Shown here piece by piece: positions 21,360-34,671 of a stretch of 64,000 bases of DNA. The number at the start of each line of letters is the position of its first letter. The stretch's first letter is position 1. The translations under genes and the position numbers were made by a program. Below the pieces are notes generated by a model that was not told the DNA's origin, searched no databases, and was given only the letters and a program-made list of their open reading frames with translations. Source of the DNA: Mactra quadrangularis (Eukaryota > Mollusca > Bivalvia > Venerida > Mactridae); assembly GCA_025267735.1 (NCBI GenBank), contig CM046309.1, positions 28,342,702-28,406,701 on the forward strand. The letters are read 5' to 3'.

Positions 21360-24300
21360 CATTAAGATATTTTACTTAAAGATAGAAATCAACATAGAAA
21401 AAAGGACAAATGGACAAGTCATAAAAGTGTGTTTAAAATCTTATTAAAACAGACAACCATTTGATATCTACGAGAGAAAGACATGATAAAGTGTATTAAA
21501 CTCATCTTATTCGAAGAATGAATTCTACATGGAAATAAGGACCGATTATGTCAATTAACGTGTTTGATTTCTTTTTTATGTCTGAAAATTAGGACAGAAT
21601 GACATGTTATAGTGCATTAAAGTTATATTATTATAAGATAAGAACCTACAGGACCCAAAGTAATGTATTTTTTCAAAGATAGAAACCTACATAAAATTAT
21701 GGACCTATAGTGACAATTTGTACGTGTGTTTTCTTCTTGTGACGGATACCTTTCAAAGAATAAGGACAGAATGATATGCTGTAGTGTATTATAGTTGTCT
21801 TTTTATAAAGATATAAACCTACATGAACATTTGGACAGAATGTGTCAATTTGTATGTAAGTTTTCATTTTAGAGACATATACCGAACCAAGAATAAGGTC
21901 AGATTGACATGTTGTCGTGTATAAAAAATATCTTATTCAAAGATAAAAACTACGTGAAAATAATGATCAATGATACCATTTTGTATGGTTTTTTTTAAGG
22001 ACAGATGCTTACCTGAAAATAAGGACAAAAGGACATGGTTTTGGTTATTAGAGTTTACTTATTAAAAGAATGACATGCCGTAGTGTATTATATATAGTTA
22101 GCTCTTCATAAGGAAAGAAACCTACATGAATAGACAGAGGACGTCAACTTGTATGTAAGGTTGAATTTAAGACAGAAACATAAATGGAAATAAGGCCGAA
22201 ATTACAGTTTTGGTGTATTAAAGTTGTCTTATTGTAAAAAAGAAACCTACATGAAACATTGAATAGATGATAACATAGTGTATGTATATTATCTTTTTTG
22301 AGACAGATACTTACCTGATAATAAGGACAGAATGTTTTAGAGAATCAAAGTTGTTTTATTTAAAAAGATAGAAACCTACAGGAACATTTGGACAGAAGAT
22401 AACATACTGTATGTATGTTTTCTTTTTTGAGACAGATACTTACCTGATAATAAGGTCAGAATGTTTTAGAGAATCAAAGTTGTTTTATTTAAAAAGATAG
22501 AAACCTACAGGAACATTTGGACAGAAGATGTATGTTTTCTTTTTTGAGACAGATACCAAGCCGATTATAAGGACAGAATGTCATGTTTTAGTGAATCTAA
22601 GTTGCTTTATTCAAAGAGATAGAAACCTACATGAACATTTGGACAGAGAATGTCACATGGTGTATACATGTGTTCCTTTCTAAGACAGATGCTTACCAGA
22701 AGACAATGACAGAACGACTTATTGTAGTGTATTAAAGATTTTTATATTCAAAGATAGAAACCTACAGGAACATTTGGACAGAAGATAACATACTGTATGT
22801 ATAGTTTCTTTTTTTGAGACGGATACTTACCTGATTATAAGGACAGAATGTCATGTATTAGTGAATCTTTGTTGCTTTATTCAAAGATATAGAAACCTAC
22901 ATGAACATTTGGACAGAGAATGTCACATGGTGTATACATATGTTCCTTTCTAAGACAGATGCTTACCAGAAGACAAGGACAGAACGACTTATTGTAGTGT
23001 ATTAAAGATTTTTTTATTCAAAGATAGAAACCTACAGGAACATTTGGACAGAAGATAACATACTGTATGTATTGCTTCTTTTTTGAGACAGATACTTACT
23101 TGATAATAAGGACAGAATGCTTTAGAGAATCAAAGTTGTTTTATTTAAAAAGATAGAAACCTACAGGAACATTTGGACAGAAGATAACATACTGTTTGTA
23201 TTGTTTCTTTTTTTTAAAAGATACTTACCTGATAATAAAGACAGAATGTTTTAGAGAATCAAAGTTGTTTTATTTAAAAAGATAGAAACCTAAAGGAACA
23301 TTTGGACAGAAGATGTATGTTTTCTTTTTTGAGACAGATACCAAGCCGATTATAAGGACAGAATGCCATGTTTTAGTGAGTCTAAGTTCCTTTATTCAAA
23401 GAGAGAGAAACCTACATGAACATTTGGACAGAGAATGTCACATGGTGTATACATGTGTTCCTTTCTAAGACAGATGCTTACCAGAAGACAAGGACAGAAC
23501 GACTTATTGTAGTGTATTAAAGATTTTTTTATTCAAAGATAGAAACCTACAGAAACATTTGGACAGAAGATAACATACTGTATGTATTGCTTCTTTTTTG
23601 AGACAGATACTTACCTGATTATAAGGACAGAATGTCATGTTTTAGTGAATCTTTGTTGCTTTATTCAAAGAGATAGAAACCTACATGAACATTTGGACAG
23701 AGAATGTCACATGGTGTATACATGTGTTCCTTTCTAAGACAGATGCTTACCAGAAGACAAGGACAGAACGACTTATTGTAGTGTATTAAAGATTTTTATA
23801 TTAAAAGATAGAAACCTACAGGAACATTTGGACAGAAGATAACATACTGTATGTATGTTTTCTTTTTTGAGACAGATACTTACCTGATTATAAGGACAGA
23901 ATGTCATGTTTTAGTGAATCTTTGTTGCTTTATTCAAAGAGATTGAAACCTACATGAACATTTGGACAGAGAATGTCACATGGTGTATACATGTGATCCT
24001 TCCTAAGACAGATGCTTACCAGAAGACAAGGAGAGAACGACTTATTGTAGTGTATTAAAGATTTTTATATTCAAAGATAGAAACCTACAGGAACATTTGG
24101 ACAGAAGATAACATACTGTATGTATGGTTTCTTTTTTGAGACAGATACTTACCTGATTATAAGGACAGAATGTCATGTTTAAGTGAATCTAAGTTCCTTT
24201 ATTCAAAGAGATTGAAACCTACATGAACATTTGGACAGAGAATGTCACATGGTGTATACATGTGATCCTTTCTAAGACAGATGCTTACCAGAAGACAATG

Positions 24301-27300
24301 ACAGAACGACTTATTGTAGTGTGCTAAAGATTTTTATATTCAAAGATAGAAACCTACAGGAACATTTGGACAGAAGATAACATACTGTATGTATGTTTTC
24401 TTTTTTGAGACAGATACTTACCTGATTATAAGGACAGAATGTCATGTTTTAGTGAATCTTTGTTGCTTTATTCAAAGAGATAGAAACCTACATGAACATT
24501 TGGACAGAGAATGTCACATGGTGTATACATGTGTTCCTTTCTAAGACAGATGCTTACCAGAAGACAATGACAGAACGACTTATTGTAGTGTATTAAAGAT
24601 TTTTGTATTCAAAGATAGAAACCTACAGGAACATTTGGACAGAAGATAACATACTGTATGTATGGTTTCTTTTTTGAGACAGATACCAAGCCGATTATAA
24701 GGACAGAATGTCATGTTTTAGTGAATCTAAGTTGCTTTATTCAAAGAGATAGAAACCTACATGAACATTTGGACAGAGAATGTCACATGGTGTATACATG
24801 TGATCCTTTCTAAGACAGATGCTTACCAGAAGACAATGACAGAACGATTTAATGTAGTGTATTAAAGATTTTTTTATTCAAAGATAGAAACCTACAGGAA
24901 CATTTGGACAGAAGATAACATACTGTATGTATGGTTTCTTTTTTGAGACGGATACTTACCTGATTATAAGGACAGAATGTCATGTTTTAGTGAATCTTTG
25001 TTGCTTTATTCAAAGAGATAGAAACCTACATGAACATTTGGACAGAGAATGTCACATGGTGTATACATGTGTTCCTTTCTAAGACAGATGCTTACCAGAA
25101 GACAAGGACAACACGACTTACTGTAGTGTATTAAAGATTTTTTATTCAAAGATAGAAACCTACAGGAACATTTGGACAGAAGATAACATACTGTATGTAT
25201 GGTTTCTTTTTTGAGACAGATACCAAGCCGATTATAAGGACAGAATGTCATGTTTTAGTGAATCTAAGTTGCTTTATTCAAAGAGATAGAAACCTACATG
25301 AACATTTGGACAGAGAATGTCACATGGTGTATACATGTGATCCTTTCTAAGACAGATGCTTACCAGAAGACAATGACAGAACGATTTATCGTAGTGTATT
25401 AAAGATTTTTATATTCAAAGATAGAAACCTACAGGAACATTTGGACAGAAGATAACATACTGTATGTATGGTTTCTTTTTTGAGACGGATACTTACCTGA
25501 TTATAAGGACAGAATGTCATGTTTTAGTGAATCTGTGTTGCTTTATTCAAAGAGATAGAAACCTACATGAACATTTGGACAGAGAATGTCACATGGTGTA
25601 GACATGTGATCCTTTCTAAGACAGATGCTTACCAGAAGACAATGACAGAACGACTTATTGTAGTGTATTAAAGATTTTTGTAATCAAAGATAGAAACCTA
25701 CAGGAACATTTGGACAGAAGATAACATACTGTATGTATGGTTTCTTTTTTGAGACAGATACCAAGCCGATTATAAGGACAGAATGTCATGTTTTAGTGAA
25801 TCTAAGTTGCTTTATTCAAAGAGATAGAAACCTACATGAACATTTGGACAGAGAATGTCACATGGTGTATACATGTGATCCTTTCTAAGACAGATGCTTA
25901 CCAGAAGACAATGACAGAACGATTTATTGTAGTGTATTAAAGATTTTTTTATTCAAAGATAGAAACCTACAGGAACATTTGGACAGAAGATAACATACTG
26001 TATGTATGTTTTCTTTTTTGAGACGGATACTTACCTGATTATAAGGACAGAATGTCATGTTTTAGTGAATCTTTGTTGCTTTATTCAAAGAGATAGAAAC
26101 CTACATGAACATTTGGACAGAGAATGTCACATGGTGTATACATGTGTTCCTTTCTAAGACAGATGCTTACCAGAAGACAAGGACAACACGACTTACTGTA
26201 GTGTATTAAAGATTTTTTATTCAAAGATAGAAACCTACAGGAACATTTGGACAGAAGATAACATACTGTATGTATGGTTTCTTTTTTGAGACAGATACCA
26301 AGCCGATTATAAGGACAGAATGTCATGTTTTAGTGAATCTAAGTTGCTTTATTCAAAGAGATAGAAACCTACATGAACATTTGGACAGAGAATGTCACAT
26401 GGTGTATACATGTGATCCTTTCTAAGACAGATGCTTACCAGAAGACAATGACAGAACGATTTATTGTAGTGTATTAAAGATTTTTATATTCAAAGATAGA
26501 AACCTACAGGAACATTTGGACAGAAGATAACATACTGTATGTATGGTTTCTTTTTTGAGACGGATACTTACCTGATTATAAGGACAGAATGTCATGTTTT
26601 AGTGAATCTTTGTTGCTTTATTCAAAGAGATTGAAACCTACATGAACATTTGGACAGAGAATGTCACATGGTGTATACATGTGTTCCTTTCTAAGACAGA
26701 TGCTTACCAGAAGACAAGGACAACACGACTTACTGTAGTGTATTAAAGATTTTTTATTCAAAGATAGAAACCTACAGGAATATTTGGACAGAAGATAACA
26801 TACTGTATGTATGTTTTCTTTTTTGAGACAGATACTTATCTGATTATAAGGACAGAATGTCATGTTTTAGTGAATCTTTGTTGCTTTATTCAAAGAGATT
26901 GAAACCTACATGAACATTTGGACAGAGAATGTCACATGGTGTATACATGTGATCATTTCTAAGTCAGATGCTTACCAGAAGACAAGGACAGAACGACTTA
27001 TTGTAGTGTATTAAAGATTTTTTTATTCAAAGATAGAAACCTGCATGAAAATAAGATCTAAAGATGTCAATTTGTATATCTGATTTCTTTTTTAGACATA
27101 TACTTACCAGAGAATAAGGACAGAATGACAGGGTTTAGTTATTAAAATCATCTTATCAAAGGAAGAACCCAACATGATTATTTTGACAGAGGAAGTCAAT
27201 TTGTATGAAGCCAAATACCTAACCAAGATTAATGGCAAAATGCTAAGCTGTCTAGTATGACAGTTTTTTTTTTCAGAAATAGAAACTTACATGAAAATAA

Positions 27301-27640
27301 GGACAAAAGGTGTTATTAGTGCATATATAAGATCTTTTTAACACAGAAACCCACCTGCGAAGGACATAATTAAGTGTTTTGAATATTAAGGTGATCTTAT
27401 TGTAAGAGAGAAACCTACGTGAACATTTGGACAGACAATGTCAATATGTATGCATGTTTTCTTTTTAAGACACATACCTACCTGAGAATAGGGTAAATTA
27501 CATATTGTCTTAATATAAGATAGAAACCTACATGAGTATTTAGACAGCAAGGATCAATTTATAGGTGGGTTTTCCTTATGTATGTTTGCATTTAAGACAA
27601 ATGCCTACCTGAGAATAAGGACAAAATGACCTGTTACAAA
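21360..27640. repeat. Large tandem array, 130/268-bp units, homogenised core
   Basis: Units carry GATAGAAACCTACATGAAC, TTTGGACAGA and GACAGATACTTACCTGA. In the core (about 22330-27050) an alternation of two roughly 134-bp subunits gives a 268-269 bp repeat: GAAACCTACAGGAA starts at 24887, 25155, 25424 and 25693. The edges (21360-22300 and 27050-27640) are diverged single subunits. Minus-strand 81-codon frames at 25006, 26081 and 26618 are by-products of the repeat. Each 130-bp subunit looks like two copies of a roughly 65-bp ancestor. Confidence 0.95.
25006..26326. repeat. 1075-bp duplicated segment within the array
   Basis: The 81-codon minus-strand frames at 25006-25251 and 26081-26326 translate identically and lie 1075 bp apart, four 268-bp units. 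A third, slightly different copy begins 537 bp later (26618). This indicates recent multi-unit duplication. Confidence 0.8.
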
Positions 27641-27644
27641 GAAT

Positions 27645-28100
27645 GAAGGTAAAACTGCATTTTTGCATATATGAGAAATGATGCTAAACTTTACTTCATT
27701 AACAGGATTTGTGATAATTCGGAGAAATAGATGTGGACTTAAAATATGTTATAAGGATTATATGTTTACTAAGATATCAGCATCTAAGTCACCAATATTT
27801 TTGTAATTGTACTGATAGTTCTATAGGCTTCTGTGGTAGTGTTCACACTTATCATGATGTAACAACAGAATCAAAGTGGGTATAGACCATAATCACAGAC
27901 CAAATGAGTTGAAAACTAAAATACCTGGGACAAAAAGAGTAAGGAACAAATGCAATCAACTAATAGATAACAGACAGTGACTTTACCTGAGTTTCATAAA
28001 TGCAAGTCTCAAACTTATGAAAGTAAGAGTGAGCTAGTGTCCGTCTTCCAGCATTGGAGAACATAAAGAGACACGCCAAAGGAAAGTTAAAAAATGTCAT
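27645..28100. other. Junction between array and MULE remnant
   Basis: Unique AT-rich sequence. One end of the MULE element should lie here, but no terminal inverted repeat could be identified. Confidence 0.4.
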
Positions 28101-28106
28101 GTTTTA

Positions 28107-29190
28107 ATGATGAAACGAGTTAGGAAAACTAATGAAAACTCAGTCACTGTGTATTCTACCAGCATCATTAAAGCTGACAATGCTGCAATAGGTTTACTAC
28201 CATCAGCTAGTACGTGTAAGAGAACCATAAGGAAAAAAGAACTCCAGAATTTCCAGAAAGTACCTGAGAATCTAAGACTTCTTACTGCAGAAGGAAAATG
28301 GGTCAACAACTTAAATGGTGAACCATTTTTGTTTGATGACAGTGATGTGGATAGTGAATCAAGTGTGTTAGTTTTTGGAACAAATCAACAATTAAAATTA
28401 CTGGGACAGCCAAACTAGAGGTTCATGGACGGTAATCTTGCTACGGCTCTTTCCCAAGTTAGTTATATATTTGCTATGCATGTTTCTCTAGGTGATTTCA
28501 CTGTACAACATGTATTTGAAATTTTGCAAAATATACGTCATACAACTTATGATACTATATTTCTAATTATGCCTAAAGCATGTACGCACATAGGATATCA
28601 GACTGGCCCTCTGTGATGGTAAACTTTAAACTAGGTTTAAGACAGGCTTTATCTGCAGTGTTTGGAAACAATTCTCATATACAATGATGTTTTTACGTTT
28701 TATCACAAGCCACCTGGCGTAAAATTAAGGAATTGGAACTGATGTTACTTATAAATAAAATAATGACGTTAAAAACTTTGTGGGATGCTTGATGCTTTAG
28801 CATTTATTCCTGTGGACGATGTTTCAAATAAAATTGGAAACACCCAACATTGAAAAACTTACTGATTACTTTTTAACGTAACTTATGTTTGTGTACTTTA
28901 TAGGAACCTTATCTAATATGGAAATATCATGATTCGAAATCCAACTACATTTCAACCACATGAATGAGATGTTTATGAAGCCACCATACACAATGGACAA
29001 AGAAATAACAACAAATGTGAAGGCTGAAAAAATAGATTTACACTCCCAGTAGGCTATCCTCATCCTCATGTATGGAAACATACTAAGTTCTTAAAGTTAG
29101 AGGAGAGAAATCATGCTGCATCTATTGCACAATTTGAAGTGGGTAACTTTCAACAATGCAAGAAACAAAAGTCTGTGTTGATTTACAGGC
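28107..29190 (+). pseudogene. Mutator-like element (MULE) transposase remnant
   Basis: MULE transposases cut and paste DNA transposons using a D-D-E catalytic triad. Three blocks of the family are readable in shifting frames. (1) 28107-28418: LPSAS, CKRTIRKK, LNGEPFLFDD and VLVFGTNQQL, then a stop and RFMDGNLATA (28420-28450), which holds the first catalytic Asp. (2) About 28612-28740: NFKLGLRQALSAVFGN, then CFYVLSQATWRKIKELEL; the usual DFE is NFK here and the usual Cys-x2-His is altered. (3) About 28960-29170: DVYEATIHNG, NNNKCEG, KNRFTLPVGYPHP, and AQFEVGN. Multiple stops and frameshifts show it is dead. It lies between two related tandem arrays. Confidence 0.75.
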
Positions 29191-29194
29191 TAGA

Positions 29195-29940
29195 TTTGGA
29201 CAAAGCTGCTTTGAGATTGATAATGGTAATCGTGATATGGTAAATTTCTCTTTGCTGTTGGACATTCTATCTGAATTAAAAACTGTGAATGTGATAACTC
29301 GAGAGGAAATTTGAAGTAAAATCATTAGTTTTAACCACATGGTGGAATTTTGTCTTGATAACTCAGACAATTTTTAAATGTGGTTTGTTAGGATTTTACA
29401 TAGCATCAACAAAAAAGGTTATATCGCACCCAAAGCAGTTGATAATAACAATGTTAATAACTTTTTAAATGAAAAATGATTTTAAAACTATTTTAGACGA
29501 ATCTTAATGAGTATGCACTGTTGCATTTCTGGAGTCTTGAAGTCACTTAAAATTACCTGCGTTTGTATTAAATTTATGTATGAAATCTTCTCAGATTCAA
29601 AACTGATATTACTGCTATGCAAATGGAATCATACTGCTATATTTTAGTTTTCAAAGTTTATTGACATACGGATTTAATTTATATACAAAATGAAATTAAA
29701 AAAACATTTTTGTCCTGTTTTATCTTGTTTTATATTTAATTATTTATAATAGAATAGCATATCTTTTAAGACAGAAGTTCAGTAATAAGAAAAGTTTAAC
29801 AATTACATTAGACTTGTAGCATCATATACTTTTTGAGAATCAAATCCACAAAAGATAGTTGGTAATTTTCAACCTACATTCTAGAGAAACTTAAGAGCAA
29901 ATAAGAATAAATGCTGATTTTTTTATTTAGTATCAATGTA
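29195..29940. other. AT-rich flank of the MULE remnant
   Basis: No open frame of note. The distal end of the element is presumably here, but its terminus is not recognisable. Confidence 0.4.
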
Positions 29941-29944
29941 ATTT

Positions 29945-30330
29945 TATCGTACGATAGAAACCTAAATGAAAATAAGGACCGAATATGGCAAAGTGTAAGT
30001 ATGTTTTCTTTTTTTAGGACAGATAACTTCCTGAGAAAAAGAACAAAATATAAGTGAATTTAAGTTATCTTTTTCAAAGATATCTACATGCGAATGGACC
30101 TTAGATGTCAAATGCCTACCTGAGAATAAGGACAGATTGAAAGTGTATTTAAGTTTCACAATTCAAAGAGAGAAACCTACATGAAAATACAGACAATGTC
30201 AATCATGCATATATGTGTTCTTTTTTAAGACAGATACAACCTACATGAAAAAGTAGGTCGAATGGCATGTCATATCGAGTGTCTGCTATCTAATTAAAGG
30301 ACATAATCGTACAAGAGATTAGGAACATGC
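29945..30330. repeat. Diverged 130-bp array units right of the MULE remnant
   Basis: GATAGAAACCTAAATGAAAA, AGGACAGATAACTTCCTGAG and AGAGAAACCTACATGAAAAT match the units of the 21.4-27.6 kb array in the same orientation. The two arrays are therefore direct, not inverted, relatives. Confidence 0.8.
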
Positions 30331-30960
30331 GGCATGACATAGTGTGTGTCTGTTATTGTATTGAAGGACAGAAACAACATAATGAATGGAAAACACGGCA
30401 TGCTTATTGTGTGTCTGTTATCGTTTTGAAGGACAGAAACAACACAATGAATTGGAAAAACGGAATGCTTATTGTGTGTCTGTTATCGTTTTCAAGGTCA
30501 GAAACGTTTATGATGAATGGGAAAACGACATGCTTATTGTGTGTCTGTTATCGTTTTCAAGGTCAGAAACAACACAATGAATTGGAAAAACGGAATGCTT
30601 ATTGTGTGTCTGTTATCGTTTTGAAAGTCAGAAACAACATAATGAATGGAAAAAAACGGAATGCTAATTGTTTGTCTGTTATCGTTTTCAAGGTCATAAA
30701 CAACATCATGAAAGGAAAAAACGGCATGCTTATTGTGAGTCTGTAATCGCTTTGAAGGTCAGAAACGTTTATAATGAATGGAAAAAACGGAATGCTAATT
30801 GTGTGTCTGTTATCGTTTTTAAGGTCAGAAACAACATAATGAATGGAAAAAACGGCATGCTTTTTTGTGTATGTTATTTTTTTAAAGGTCAGAAACGTTT
30901 TTCTTGAATGGAAAAAAACGGCATGCTTATTGTGTGTCTGTTATCGTTTTCAAGGTCAGA
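30331..30960. repeat. 65-bp tandem repeat block
   Basis: The word GTGTCTGTTA recurs at 30411, 30476, 30541 and 30606 (65-bp steps). Units contain GGTCAGAAACAACATAATGA and ACGGCATGCTTATTGTG. The 139-codon plus-strand frame here changes reading with each unit and is not a gene. Confidence 0.9.
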
Positions 30961-32365
30961 AACGTACATAAAAGTAAGAAACACCGTCATGTCTTTTCTG
31001 TGTTTGTTTTCTAATTCAAGGACAGAAACGTTCATGATTTATAAAAAAGAAGTGACATATTATGTGTATGTTATCTAATTAAGGACATAAACATACATGA
31101 GTCATAAAAAACAGTAAGTCTTATTGTGTGTCTGTTATCGTTTCAATTGACAGAAACGTATATGATTAATAAAAAACTGTATTTTTAATTGTGGGTTTGT
31201 TATCTAATTAAAAGACATAAACGTAAATGATTTGTAGAAAAAAACAGAATGTCTTATTGTGTGTCTGTTATCTAATTGGAGGACATAAACTTACATGAGC
31301 TTAGGAACAACAGTATGTCTTATTGTGTGCCTGTTATCTTATTGAAGGACATAAACTAACATCAGCTAAGGAACAACATCAAGACTTATTGTGTGTCTGT
31401 TATCTTATTGAAGGACATATACTAACATGAGCCAAGGAACAACAGTATGTCTTATTGTGTGTCTGTTATCTTATTGAAGGACATAAACTTACATGAGCTT
31501 AGGAACAACATTATGTCTTATTGTGTGTCTGTTATCTTATTGAAGGACATAAACTAACATGAGCTTAGGAACAACAGTATGTCTTATTGTGTGTCTGTTA
31601 TCTTATTGAAGGACATAAACTAACATGAGCTTAGGAACAACATCAAGTATTATTGTGTGTCTGTTGTCTTATTCAAAGACATTAACGTATATGATTTATA
31701 GAAAAAAAGGATGTCTGATTGTGTGTTTGTTATTTTATTGAAGGACATAAACTTACATGAGCTTAGGAACAACATCAAGTCTTATTGTGTGTCTGTTATC
31801 GTATTGAAGGACATAAACTAACATAAGCTTAGAAACAACAGGATGTCTTATTGTGTGTTTGTTATCTTATTCAAAGACATTAACGTATATGATTTATAGA
31901 AAAACAGGATGTCTTATTGTGTGATTGTTATCTTATTCAAAGACATTAACGTATATGATTTATAGAAAAAACAGGATGTCTTATTGTGTGTTTGTTATCT
32001 AATTGAAGGACATAAACGTAATTGATTTATGAAAAAACAGCATGTCATATTGTGTTATCGTTTTGAAGGCGAGAAACGTAAACGAGATAAGAAACAAACG
32101 GCATGTCTTATTGCGTTTCTGTTATCTGACTTACAGACAGAAACGTACACGAAGTAAGGAACAAAGGCATGTCATATTGTGTGTCTGTCATGGTATTAAA
32201 GGACAGAAGCAGCGTACATGAGATAAGGAATAAACAGCATGCTATAGTGTGTGTTTGGTATTTTATTAAAAGACAGAAACGTACATGAGATACGGAACAA
32301 ACGACATGTCTTATTGTGTTACTGAAATATGAAGGACAGAAATTTGCATGAGCTTAGGAAAATAT
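30961..32365. repeat. 62-66 bp tandem repeat block, variant units
   Basis: Units read GGACATAAACTTACATGAGC, TTAGGAACAACAGTATGTC and TTATTGTGTGTCTGTTATC. It continues the 65-bp block and shares the core GACAGAAACGTACATGAGAT-AAGGA with the 130-bp units further left. Confidence 0.9.
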
Positions 32366-32369
32366 AAAC

Positions 32370-33190
32370 GCTTATTAAATTTATCAATTGCAAAAATTAT
32401 AAAAATAAATTTATGAGAGACTGTTTAGAAACATATGTAACTGTCGGCTTATTGAAAGACATAATTGTTAAAAAAGTGTAAAAACTATATCTTTCAGATT
32501 ATCTCATTTAAATATTCAAATGTTGCGAAATATATGTGTTTTATATTCTATGTTAGTTCATAAACATTGGTCAATGATACGTCTATGTGATTTAATGCAC
32601 ACATATGATAATGACTTTAAAATAAAGCACTGCTTTACAGAAATTTGACTCTAGGTAAATTACATGAAATATGCTACATGTTTACAATGCTTTAGTTGTA
32701 TTGTAGGAGTACAATTGAGCCCTCAGTAATGATTCTTTAGAATTTACAAACATAAATCATATCTGTAAATGGTAAATAATACCAATTTTTTGGTTATTTG
32801 ATTATTTTTCAACAGACTGAAAACTGATCCACAAGGAGTCAACTACTTCTTGCAATATTGAGAAAAATCTTTTTTATTAGTATTGAATTGCTGGGGAAAG
32901 AAACGTAGTTTACTATAAGATTCGAGACAAACGAATAATTTACTTGTAGGCCTACAATCTTGCTTACAAAAACAAAGAGTCATCTGAGCAAAGACTAAAA
33001 TTAGCAGTAATATTAAATGTCATAAACGTATAATTCAAATTATGTCACATGGATAAGCTGGACTTATTCTTAATTAACTGTGGTATGAATGATCATTTTT
33101 TTGTTTATTGTTTTATTTGTCAAAGAAATTTGAGTAGGCTCTAAAAATATATATATATTGGATTTTAACGTCATGTCAACATAATTAAGG
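32370..33190. other. AT-rich intergenic, nothing recognised
   Basis: No gene, array or insertion recognised between the tandem block and the split SINE. Confidence 0.4.
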
Positions 33191-33194
33191 TTAC

Positions 33195-33745
33195 TTCATG
33201 GCAGACAGCGAACCTAAAATAACAAGATCAGCAACTTCTCCAAATTATCAATAAAGGAAAATTGACATTACATGTCATTCGGAACTACCTCGGCGATTTT
33301 CCACGCAAATACACCTCGGATATCAAGAGGAGCGAAAGTAGTTCCTACATAGAAAATTAGCCTCGTTCCCGACGTTTACTCAGTAGAACGCTGGCACACA
33401 CCAAAAATGACGGACGATTATGGGCAGTTAAAGCTCTTCAATGCCTGTAACTGATATTCACTTAAATCAAAGTTGACCCTTAAACTATTTTGTGTACTCG
33501 ATACTTTCTGCAAAATGATCTGCCATGTTGCTTGTTTACATCGGCACTACTTAACCTATGAGGTTAATCGCCTGACCTCATAACTTGGTTGTATTCCTAC
33601 TACGTTTGATATCCGAGGTGCATCTTCGTAGATGATCGCCGAGGTCGTTCCGAATGATTACATGTATTATCAAATTTCCATGGAAGGGTATAACCGCCCG
33701 GTCGGGATTCTAGATTTAACCCCAGCACGATAACAACGGGGCTAC
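33195..33745 (-). mobile_element. SINE family 1 copy split by a MITE
   Basis: Left part (about 33195-33275) contains GCGAACCTAAAATAAC, CAACTTCTCCAAATTATC and AATAAAGGAAAATTGACA. Right part (33657-33745) contains TCAAATTTCCATGGAAGGGT and CGGGATTCTAGATTTAACCC, a decayed B box. Together they follow family 1 order, broken only by the element at 33276-33656. Confidence 0.7.
33276..33656. mobile_element. 381-bp MITE, CATTCGGAAC family, with perfect 9-bp TSD
   Basis: Inverted ends of about 49 bp with mismatches: left CATTCGGAACTACCTCGGCG, right CGCCGAGGTCGTTCCGAATG. The target duplication ATTACATGT is exact at 33267-33275 and 33657-33665. Internal sequence matches 6776-7142 nearly throughout, including ATGACGGACGATTATGGGCA. 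A 9-bp duplication with long inverted ends fits the MULE superfamily. No coding capacity. Confidence 0.9.
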
Positions 33746-33749
33746 AGAC

Positions 33750-34655
33750 AGATATCGTTATGTATGATAGACAAACACAAAAGTTCTAAAAAGCGACAAT
33801 TCATAATTGTAGTATGTGACAGAATATGGTGACTATGGGGCGATTGATATGACATACAAAAGTTGTTGGATGGCAGGCTCAGAGTCGCAACTTAGTTAAT
33901 ATTGTACGCCCATACATGAAGGTGTTTCCTAAGCCACTCTAAAGTTCATGTGTAAGTTTATATTTGATAACTACAATTATCCAAATAAATCGGTCAATGC
34001 TTAAGTCTTACACTTAAGGCATTAAGTAAACAAGAGGCAGTGTTGAGAATACTCTCTATATTGAGCTATGTTAGCTAATTACTATCCCAAAACTAAGCTT
34101 AAAAACGAATTGTTATTATTTTTCATGAAAAGATTTGTCTTAAAATAATATTTTGCTATCACATTTTTAGAAACGCAACTATCAGAGCTATTTTAATATC
34201 TTTATGAGTAGCACGCACTTCGGGCAATAATTATTCATTCCACTGCAGTGTCATAATATACATGTATATCATTTCCCCGATAATATCCAATAAAAAGCTA
34301 ACTTCTGCAAATTTACCTGATACAAACTTCTACTTAGGGTGAGATATTATCTCACATTCAATATAAAAAATGTAATTTTTGATTTAAAGCCCCTATATCA
34401 AAAGTAACATTTGACTGCAAGGAAAATAGACATTTATCTATTTCAAACACCTCTAATAAACAAGAGTTTTTAAATAAATGCAAATTTTGCTTAGATATGT
34501 TCATGGTATTTATTGCTTTTCAAAGTGAAAGTAGATCGAAACCGAAAGTAGAATTCGGTTGTCAATACTTGAAACAATAGTTTTGATCACAGTATGTTAA
34601 ACATGAAGTCAATACATCTTACGTACAATGTAACAGAAACATTTGGTTAAAACTG
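33750..34655. other. AT-rich intergenic, nothing recognised
   Basis: No gene or repeat recognised. Confidence 0.4.
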
Positions 34656-34671
34656 TACGAAAGAAGTACTT

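Noticed and set aside
25006..25251. 81-codon cysteine-rich minus-strand frame, identical at 26081 and nearly so at 26618
   Set aside because: Lies fully inside the 268-bp tandem array; the identity reflects duplication of the array.
30327..30746. 139-codon plus-strand frame with repeated CVSVIV/CYRF segments
   Set aside because: The 65-bp period changes frame at every unit; the similar peptides are the same DNA read in rotating frames.
21360..32365. The two arrays as inverted ends of one giant MULE
   Set aside because: Unit orientation is the same on both sides, so they are direct repeats.
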